Positions 5,593-10,887 of a stretch of 10,887 nt of DNA are shown here, piece after piece. Location of the stretch: assembly GCA_041658605.1 (NCBI GenBank), contig JBAZZU010000046.1, forward strand, positions 1 through 10,887, written 5' to 3'. The stretch comes from JBAZWE01 sp041658605. GTDB taxonomy: Bacteria; Actinomycetota; Thermoleophilia; BMS3ABIN01. Under the pieces are notes generated by a model. The model was not told the origin of the DNA. It saw only the letters and a list, made by a program, of their open reading frames with translations, and did no database searches. Within the stretch, counting starts at the first letter, position 1. Each line of letters opens with the position of its first letter. The translations under genes and the position numbers were made by a program.

Positions 5593-8466
5593 TCAGAAGG
5601 TTTTCCCCGGATTTAATTCCACCCACCTCTCCACCCGGTTCCGCCCCCGCCCCTTGGCCAGGTAAAGAGCGGTATCCGCACGCGTCATCAGGATGTCCTT
5701 GCTTTCCGATCCATCCATGGAAGTGGCTATTCCAAGGCTGATGGTGAGGTTCGTCTCTTTTTCCTTGCCGACCGGGAATTTCTGTATCTCCACGAGTTTT
5801 CTTATCCTTTCGGCCGCCTTGACCGCGACATCGGTCGAGGTGTCGGGCATGATTATCAGGAACTCTTCGCCTCCATACCGGACTATCATGTCAACTTCCC
5901 TGATCTCATATTCAAGGATTCTGGCAATCTCTACCAGCAGGTCATCGCCTGCTCCATGTCCGTAGGTATCATTGAATATCTTGAAATGATCGAGGTCGAG
6001 CATTACCAGGGAGAGGGGTTCGCCGCTTCGGCGGCAGCGCGCCATCGATTTTTCGAGCTCCGCGTTCATCAGGTTGCGATTCGCCAGCCCCGTGAGCGGG
6101 TCGTGCAGGGAAAGGGATCTGGTTTGTTCATAAAGCAACGCGTTTTCGATTGCGATACCAAGCTGATTGCCGATGGTGCGCAATAAATCCAGATCATGTT
6201 CTCTTATATGCATATTGGGTTCCGTATGCAGAAACATGACGCCGGATATACCGGTGGGCGTTTTCAGGGGCACGATTATATCGCCGTGGTTTTTCATGTC
6301 TGCGTAGGAAAGCGTGTGCCGCTCATTGTATGAGCAGTTCCTGGAAACAATTATATCTCCTTCCCGGGCGGCGATTCCACAGAGGCACTGGCCAAGTCTC
6401 AGATCTCTGTGGACCTCCAGGAAATCATTGCTGGTAACAGTGGACGCTTCCAGTTTCAGCCGGTCTCCCTCAAGAACGAATATGCCGGCCTCAGGCTCGA
6501 GTTCAAGAATTTTAAGGGAAGTTATTTTCTTGAGCGTTTTGTCCAGCAGTTGATTCATCTCAAGCGTGGTACTTATGGTTGAGGAGATTTCGTATAGCTT
6601 GGCGAGCTCATCGCCTCGTTTTGCCAGAGCTTCACTTTGAATGGCAGCTTTCTCTTTCGCAAGTATCCTTTCGGCGACGTCATGGAGAATAGCGAGCTCA
6701 CCCATTATGAAGCCATCATCTCTGACAAGCGGGGACGCGCTAAGCTCGAAAAACATGTGGCGACCGTCACCGGCTATTAATTCAACCTCGTAAGGCTTCA
6801 CTTCAATGCCGGATATTTGTTCGGTGAAAGCCTTGACCATGCGCGTGATGCTCGTCTTTGTGAAGATGCTCGACAGGGTATCGAATCTTATCCCTACAAG
6901 GTCCTCTTTATTCATGCCGGTGATTTCGACAGCGCGATTATTGACATCCACTATCCTGGCCTGATGGTCAACATGCACAAGAATATCCGTGCTTTCGTTG
7001 AAGATGAGCCGGTAGATGGCTTCAGCTTCCCTTAAACTGAATTCCGCATTGACGCGGTCGGTGATATCCCTCGATATCATCAGAACGGACATTACGCGTT
7101 CGCCTTCACCGAACTCGGGCGAAAAACGGGCGTCAAAGATTCTGTTTCCTGACGCCAGCCGGACCTCATAATCGAGATTCCTCTCCTCGCCTTGCTTCAG
7201 AACATCCTGAAGCGCGTCATCCCATTTTCCTGAAATTTCTTCGGGCAGGCCAGACCGGGTGCATGACTTTCCAAGCACTTTGTGGGCTGTCATGTTGAAT
7301 TTTGTCAGAAATACATGATTGGCAAACGTTATTCGGCGTTCCACATCAAAGCGGACTATCGTATCGGGTGAATGTTCAACAAGCGCCTTGAACTCTTCCT
7401 CCCTCAGATTAAGTTCGCTCTCTGCTTTTTTTCGCCGGGTTATGTCACGGGCGATAAGTACCTGACCCGCAAGGGCGCCTGCGGCATCCCTGATGGACGT
7501 TTTAGATACCGAGACGGGAATTATTTTGCCCTGACTTGAAACGAGGTGCGCTTCCCTGTCCCTGAAGCTCTCTGCGGGTTTGCCCGCGAAGCCGGTTTCT
7601 GCGTCAGCTCCACCGTTGATGAATAACTCACCCACAGGCCGTCCAATCAGATCGCGTGAATGATATTCCAGCATTGTCCGGGTGGAATCGTTAACGGTGA
7701 GTATGTCGCCTCTGGCATCGACCAGAAGTAATGCGTCGGGCATCGTGGCGATTATATTGTCGGCGGCCGTGGCGGGAGTTATGTCGAACAGCTTATACTT
7801 CCAGGAGGCGTATCCTGTAAATCCCCCCGTGCCTATTACGAAACCAAGGATTGACAGCGTAGGAAGCATAATGTCCATTGTTTTTAACAATCCATGGGAG
7901 ATAACGTCGGCGAGCATGGGAATCGACAGTCCGATCAGGACAAGCACTGCCTGTTTTTTTCTAACGCCGTTCGCCTGACGTAGATAATAGATAAGGCAAA
8001 GCACTATTCCTGTGGCATTCATACCCATCAGGACGATTGGTTCCAGTGCCTCTGTAAGCTGGCTCGGATCCACATAAGACCAGCCCCAGTATGAAACTGT
8101 GTCTAATTGATAGCCGCCTTCAAACAGTATGATGAGTATGAGGGCAATTGCGGGAAGATATGCAAGGACCGCCAGAGCAGCTTTCCCCAGATACCGGTCA
8201 TATCGCGTGAAAGCGAGCGCGAAATGCAGGAGTAATGATGAGGGCAGCGGCCAGAAAGCCACAAAAAACAACCAGAAGCGGGCGCTCTCGGGGTCGATGG
8301 CGTAATAAAGTTGAGCCGTAACGAAAGCCCAGCATACTACGGAAAGACAGAGCAGGGCGAAGATGCGGTTGACGTGGTTTTTCCTGTCTAACAGGTAGAC
8401 CTGGATGCCGATGAACATCGCGCCGGCTACGGCCCAGAGGTACAGAAGATAAAAAAATGATCTCAA
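5593..8466 (-). CDS. Membrane diguanylate cyclase, 7TM-PAS-PAS-PAS-GAF-GGDEF
   Basis: A 957-residue sensor predicted to make cyclic di-GMP from two GTP. Residues 1-225 hold about seven hydrophobic helices resembling the 7TM region of some histidine kinases. Three PAS domains follow at about 235-345, 355-472 and 480-600; the first two end in the ARDITRR and SRDITDR type motif. A short coiled region leads to a GAF domain (about 625-780) with GQCLCG (692-697), Cys711, His717 and His727. The cyclase domain (785-945) has DPLTGLANR (789-797), the metal-site region DLDHFK (824-829), an intact GGEEF (865-869) and an RxxD inhibitory site at R856-D859 exactly five residues before it. It should therefore be active and feedback inhibited. 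There is no EAL or HD-GYP domain. The start is TTG with AAGGCGG five bases upstream. It stands alone on this strand. The sensed signal is unknown. Confidence 0.93.
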   Translation of the reverse strand: MRSFFYLLYLWAVAGAMFIGIQVYLLDRKNHVNRIFALLCLSVVCWAFVTAQLYYAIDPESARFWLFFVAFWPLPSSLLLHFALAFTRYDRYLGKAALAVLAYLPAIALILIILFEGGYQLDTVSYWGWSYVDPSQLTEALEPIVLMGMNATGIVLCLIYYLRQANGVRKKQAVLVLIGLSIPMLADVISHGLLKTMDIMLPTLSILGFVIGTGGFTGYASWKYKLFDITPATAADNIIATMPDALLLVDARGDILTVNDSTRTMLEYHSRDLIGRPVGELFINGGADAETGFAGKPAESFRDREAHLVSSQGKIIPVSVSKTSIRDAAGALAGQVLIARDITRRKKAESELNLREEEFKALVEHSPDTIVRFDVERRITFANHVFLTKFNMTAHKVLGKSCTRSGLPEEISGKWDDALQDVLKQGEERNLDYEVRLASGNRIFDARFSPEFGEGERVMSVLMISRDITDRVNAEFSLREAEAIYRLIFNESTDILVHVDHQARIVDVNNRAVEITGMNKEDLVGIRFDTLSSIFTKTSITRMVKAFTEQISGIEVKPYEVELIAGDGRHMFFELSASPLVRDDGFIMGELAILHDVAERILAKEKAAIQSEALAKRGDELAKLYEISSTISTTLEMNQLLDKTLKKITSLKILELEPEAGIFVLEGDRLKLEASTVTSNDFLEVHRDLRLGQCLCGIAAREGDIIVSRNCSYNERHTLSYADMKNHGDIIVPLKTPTGISGVMFLHTEPNMHIREHDLDLLRTIGNQLGIAIENALLYEQTRSLSLHDPLTGLANRNLMNAELEKSMARCRRSGEPLSLVMLDLDHFKIFNDTYGHGAGDDLLVEIARILEYEIREVDMIVRYGGEEFLIIMPDTSTDVAVKAAERIRKLVEIQKFPVGKEKETNLTISLGIATSMDGSESKDILMTRADTALYLAKGRGRNRVERWVELNPGKTF

Positions 8467-8471
8467 ATAAT

Positions 8472-8478
8472 CCGCCTT
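8472..8478 (-). promoter_or_regulatory. Ribosome binding site supporting a TTG start
   Basis: On the minus strand AAGGCGG lies five bases before TTG (8466-8464). No ATG in frame occurs before residue 17, which is inside the first membrane helix, so TTG is the best start for the cyclase gene. Confidence 0.6.
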
Positions 8479-8516
8479 TTATGGGCCGATCAACGAAGTA
8501 ATAAATCTTTGTGGTA

Positions 8517-8546
8517 ATAATACCTGTATAAGCATCGGTTAGTCAT
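8517..8546 (-). promoter_or_regulatory. Candidate promoter of the diguanylate cyclase gene
   Basis: On the minus strand ATGACT (8546-8541, four of six) is followed after 18 bases by TATTAT (8522-8517, five of six). This would give a leader of roughly 45 bases. It is a plausible but not strong promoter. Confidence 0.35.
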
Positions 8547-8691
8547 AATTCCCTGAATGGACAATCGGAAAACCCAAAAATGTCCAGGTTGCCTGTGTAT
8601 GAGGTGGCAAAGCGTGATAAATTATTTCCATCGATCCAGGCTAAAGCCTCTCTAACTACCCGGATGTTTTACAGATAAGTTATTTGTACCC
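8547..8691. other. Spacer before tRNA-Leu with an inverted repeat
   Basis: No gene is visible. TGGACA (8558-8563) and TGTCCA (8581-8586) form an inverted pair 17 bases apart. The same two hexamers recur as TGGACA at 8793 and TGTCCA at 8845 in front of tig. No convincing tRNA-Leu promoter was found by eye. Confidence 0.35.
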
Positions 8692-8777
8692 GCGGGCGTG
8701 GCGGAATGGCAGACGCGCCAGCCTTAGGAGCTGGTAGGGTAATCCCTGTGGAGGTTCAAATCCTCTCGCCCGCACCA
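8692..8777 (+). tRNA. tRNA-Leu, anticodon UAG, CCA encoded
   Basis: An 86-base type II tRNA. Acceptor stem GCGGGCG (8692-8698) pairs perfectly with CGCCCGC (8767-8773), then discriminator A8774 and an encoded CCA (8775-8777). The anticodon arm is CCAGC / CTTAGGA / GCTGG, giving UAG, which reads CUA and other CUN leucine codons. The long variable arm and the GGTTCAAATCC T arm are as expected for leucine. Unlike the tRNA-Arg, no duplicate of its 3' end is seen in the window. Confidence 0.97.
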
Positions 8778-8792
8778 AAAAACCCTTAAATT

Positions 8793-8821
8793 TGGACATC
8801 GGACCCAATCTTGACTAACAT
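8793..8821 (+). promoter_or_regulatory. Candidate tig promoter
   Basis: TGGACA (8793-8798, five of six) and TAACAT (8816-8821, four of six) are 17 bases apart. Transcription would start near 8828, giving a leader of about 44 bases. There is no CIRCE-type heat-shock operator nearby. Read-through from tRNA-Leu is also possible, since no terminator separates them. Confidence 0.4.
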
Positions 8822-8871
8822 CTAGGGTTCGAAAAACTTTTCCCTGTCCAATCGACGAAATCTGGAGTTCC

Positions 8872-10254
8872 ATGGCGGATATAAAGACGAACGTGAACGT
8901 GCTTGAAGGCGACAAGGTCGAGCTCGAAATCGAAGTGCAGGAGCAGGAGGTCAAGGCTCAGGTAAACAAGGCCATCCGGGAAATAGGCAAGGACATGAAA
9001 CTTCCCGGTTTTCGCCCGGGCAAAGTGCCCCGTAACATCCTGGTGTCGCGCATCGGCAAAGAGAATATCTATTCACAGACCCTGGAAGAATCCATGGCCG
9101 GCTGGTATGAAGCCGCCATCATCGATTCGGGCATTAAGCCTATCGACAAGCCGGAGATCGACGTCGCGCCGCTCGAGGACGAGGACAAGCCCTTCAGCTT
9201 CAAGGTGACTGTCGCCGTCATGCCGACGCCGAAACTTGGCGAGTACGCCGGCATCGAGGCTGAAAAGGAAGAGGCCGCAGTCGAGGACGCGGAGATAGAC
9301 GAAGAGATCGATCGCCTGCGCAAGCGCACCGCGAAACTCGAGGAGATCGAGGGCAGACCGTCCGCAGAAGGTGATTTCGTCGTCGTTGATTTTGCCGGCT
9401 CTATTGACGGCGAGCCGCTTGAGGGCGGCACCGGCAAGGATTACATGCTGGAACTGGGAAGCAACACTTTCATCCCCGGCTTCGAGGAACAGATTGCAGG
9501 AATGGAGAAGGGCCAGTCGAAAAAGCTTAAGCTGACCTTCCCGGAGACTTACAAACCGGAGAAGCTGGCGGGCCAGGAAGTCGAGTTCGACGTGACGCTC
9601 AAGGAGATCAAGGAACGCATCCTCCCTGAGGCCGACGACGAGTTCGCATCGGAGAACAGCGAATTCGACACGATCGCCGAGCTGACAGGGGATATCCGCG
9701 CCCGGATACTCAAGGGCCGCGAAAACCAGGCTGAGAACATGTTCAGGCAGAAGGTGGTAGAGAAGGTGGTCGAGGCCGCGGAAGTCGAGGTTCCCGAGCC
9801 GGCAATCCTGCAGCGTGCGCATGATATTGAGATGAATTTCGCGGCGTCGCTGCAAAGGCAGGGTTTCGGGCTCGAGGAATATTTAAAGCAGACCGAGCAG
9901 GACAAGAAGACGTTTGAAGAGCATTTTCGCAAGCAGGCCGAACAGGACATAAAGCAGGAACTGGTCCTCGAAGCCATCGCCGCGGCTGAGAAGTTCGAGG
10001 TGAGCGACGAGGAGGTAGAGGATGAGATCCGGGTGAGCGCCGTCGAGCTTGAGCGTGATCCGGAAGAGTTCCTCCAGAAGATGAAGGACTCGCAGAGGCT
10101 GGGAATCGTCAAGGAGGATCTGCTGAGGCGCAAGGCTTGGGAGATGGTCTGCGAGAAAGCGGTAGCCGTTCCGGTCAAGGCAGAAAAAGCAGCCGAAGAT
10201 ACGGCTGAAGAAGAAATAAAAGAGGAAAAGGCAGAAAAAACGGAAAAAGAGTGA
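8872..10254 (+). CDS. tig: Trigger factor, ribosome-bound chaperone
   Basis: A 460-residue trigger factor, close to the usual family length. It binds the ribosome beside the exit tunnel and protects and isomerises nascent chains. The N-terminal domain (1-120) carries the ribosome-binding signature GFRPGKVP at 46-53, which contacts ribosomal protein uL23 in known members. The FKBP-type prolyl isomerase domain spans about 165-246, with GDFVVVDFAGSIDG opening and NTFIPGFEEQIAGM in the middle. The C-terminal arms (about 250-430) form the helical chaperone cradle. Residues 436-460 are a low-complexity tail of Lys, Glu and Ala, variable in the family. ATG 8872 has GGAG four bases upstream. clpP follows in the same direction after 44 bases, the common tig-clpP arrangement linking folding and degradation. 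Confidence 0.97.
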   Translation: MADIKTNVNVLEGDKVELEIEVQEQEVKAQVNKAIREIGKDMKLPGFRPGKVPRNILVSRIGKENIYSQTLEESMAGWYEAAIIDSGIKPIDKPEIDVAPLEDEDKPFSFKVTVAVMPTPKLGEYAGIEAEKEEAAVEDAEIDEEIDRLRKRTAKLEEIEGRPSAEGDFVVVDFAGSIDGEPLEGGTGKDYMLELGSNTFIPGFEEQIAGMEKGQSKKLKLTFPETYKPEKLAGQEVEFDVTLKEIKERILPEADDEFASENSEFDTIAELTGDIRARILKGRENQAENMFRQKVVEKVVEAAEVEVPEPAILQRAHDIEMNFAASLQRQGFGLEEYLKQTEQDKKTFEEHFRKQAEQDIKQELVLEAIAAAEKFEVSDEEVEDEIRVSAVELERDPEEFLQKMKDSQRLGIVKEDLLRRKAWEMVCEKAVAVPVKAEKAAEDTAEEEIKEEKAEKTEKE

Positions 10255-10282
10255 GCACGGACTTTCAAAAAAACGATAAATC

Positions 10283-10289
10283 AGAGGTG
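10283..10289 (+). promoter_or_regulatory. Ribosome binding site of clpP
   Basis: AGAGGTG lies nine bases before ATG 10299. It supports that start over the in-frame GTG at 10251, which overlaps the tig stop codon as GTGA. Confidence 0.6.
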
Positions 10290-10298
10290 CGAAATCAA

Positions 10299-10887
10299 AT
10301 GCCACTAATTCCAATGGTCATAGAGCAAACCAGCCGGGGCGAGCGTGCCTTCGACATCTACTCGCGCCTGCTGAACGAGCGCATAATCTTCCTTGGCAGC
10401 TCCATCAACGAAGAGGTGGCAAACGTCGTCGTTGCCCAGCTGCTGCACCTGGAATCCGACGACCCCGATAAGGACATCAACCTTTATATCAACAGCCCCG
10501 GCGGCTCTGTTTATGCCGGTTTAGCCATATATGATACAATGCAGTTTATCAAGCCGGATGTATCAACAAGTTGCGTGGGGATTGCCATGAGCATGGGCGC
10601 CTTGATTCTCGCGGGAGGCAAAAAGGGCAAACGTTTCGCGCTGCCCAACTCCAAGATCCTGATCCACCAGGTATCCGGCGGTTTCCAGGGTCCCGCGGCG
10701 GACATCGCGATTCACGCTAAGGAAGCCCTGGCCCTCCGCAGCCGTCTCGACGAAATCCTTTCGGAACATACCGGCCAGTCGATAGAAAAAGTATCCAACG
10801 ACACTGACCGTGACTACTTCATGACCGCCGCCGAGGCCCAGGCATACGGGATCATCGACGAAGTCATAGCGCATCGCGCAGCGACCA
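10299..10887 (+). CDS. clpP: ATP-dependent Clp protease proteolytic subunit (partial)
   Basis: The first 196 codons of ClpP; the 3' end lies beyond the window. ClpP forms a barrel of two heptamer rings and degrades substrates fed by a ClpX, ClpA or ClpC ATPase. The N-terminus (PLIPMVIEQTSRGERAFDIY) is family-typical. The catalytic triad is complete: Ser98 in GIAMSMGA, His123 in ILIHQ and Asp172 in DTDRDYF. The oligomerisation region and the INSPGGSV oxyanion stretch (64-71) are present. Two positions near the active site differ from the most common sequence: GIAMS instead of GQAAS, and HQVSGG instead of HQPLGG. Only a few residues should be missing. The frame is open upstream to GTG 10251, which would add 16 residues and couple translation to tig, but ATG 10299 has the better ribosome binding site and matches family starts. 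Confidence 0.96.
   Translation, partial: MPLIPMVIEQTSRGERAFDIYSRLLNERIIFLGSSINEEVANVVVAQLLHLESDDPDKDINLYINSPGGSVYAGLAIYDTMQFIKPDVSTSCVGIAMSMGALILAGGKKGKRFALPNSKILIHQVSGGFQGPAADIAIHAKEALALRSRLDEILSEHTGQSIEKVSNDTDRDYFMTAAEAQAYGIIDEVIAHRAAT

Noticed and set aside
8778..8871. CIRCE or HAIR heat-shock operator upstream of tig
   Set aside because: I looked for the CIRCE arms TTAGCACTC/GAGTGCTAA and a HAIR-type CTTGAGT/ACTCAAG pair and found neither.
9073..10268. Two long minus-strand frames (260 and 239 codons) opposite tig
   Set aside because: The plus strand has unmistakable trigger factor motifs. The antisense frames arise from biased codon use; the 239-codon one is a serine-rich low-complexity translation.

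Overview
This is a bacterial chromosome window of moderate GC content. It holds two tRNA genes with encoded CCA ends, five clear protein genes, one weak small ORF, and what looks like a small integrated element. The best lineage hint is a surface protein with a signal peptide, an Ig-like domain and an LPSTG sortase-type anchor. With the ClpP sequence this fits a Gram-positive lineage, perhaps deep-branching Actinobacteria. That placement is an inference and no genus can be named.

Layout. Positions 47-123 are a complete tRNA-Arg(UCU). Its 3' half, from the anticodon loop through CCA (44 bases, 80-123), is repeated exactly at 1638-1681 without the 5' half of a tRNA. This is the usual footprint of a tRNA-targeted integration. 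The enclosed 1.56 kb carries a surface-protein gene (663-1148) with its own ribosome binding site and a strong terminator, a doubtful 75-codon ORF, an unassigned left arm with a possible terminator, and a perfect 16-base palindrome near the right end. No integrase is encoded inside it.

Immediately right of the repeat is a 693-residue multi-membrane GT-C-like protein with six C-terminal TPRs (1761-3842). Its TATAAT box lies six bases before the ATG, which predicts a leaderless mRNA. Next comes a DUF4173 family membrane protein (4052-5578) with a good promoter and a strong Shine-Dalgarno that moves its start to a TTG codon. It converges with a 957-residue membrane diguanylate cyclase on the minus strand (5593-8466), with order 7TM, PAS, PAS, PAS, GAF, GGDEF. 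The two stop codons are only 14 bases apart.

The right end is housekeeping: tRNA-Leu(UAG) at 8692-8777, then tig (trigger factor, 8872-10254) and clpP (10299 to beyond the window edge), a widely conserved protein-quality-control pair. Trigger factor folds nascent chains at the ribosome. ClpP degrades unfolded or tagged proteins together with a Clp ATPase, whose gene is not in the window.

The most interesting region is the tRNA-bounded segment 80-1681: a very small, integrase-less unit whose only convincing cargo is a predicted wall-anchored protein.
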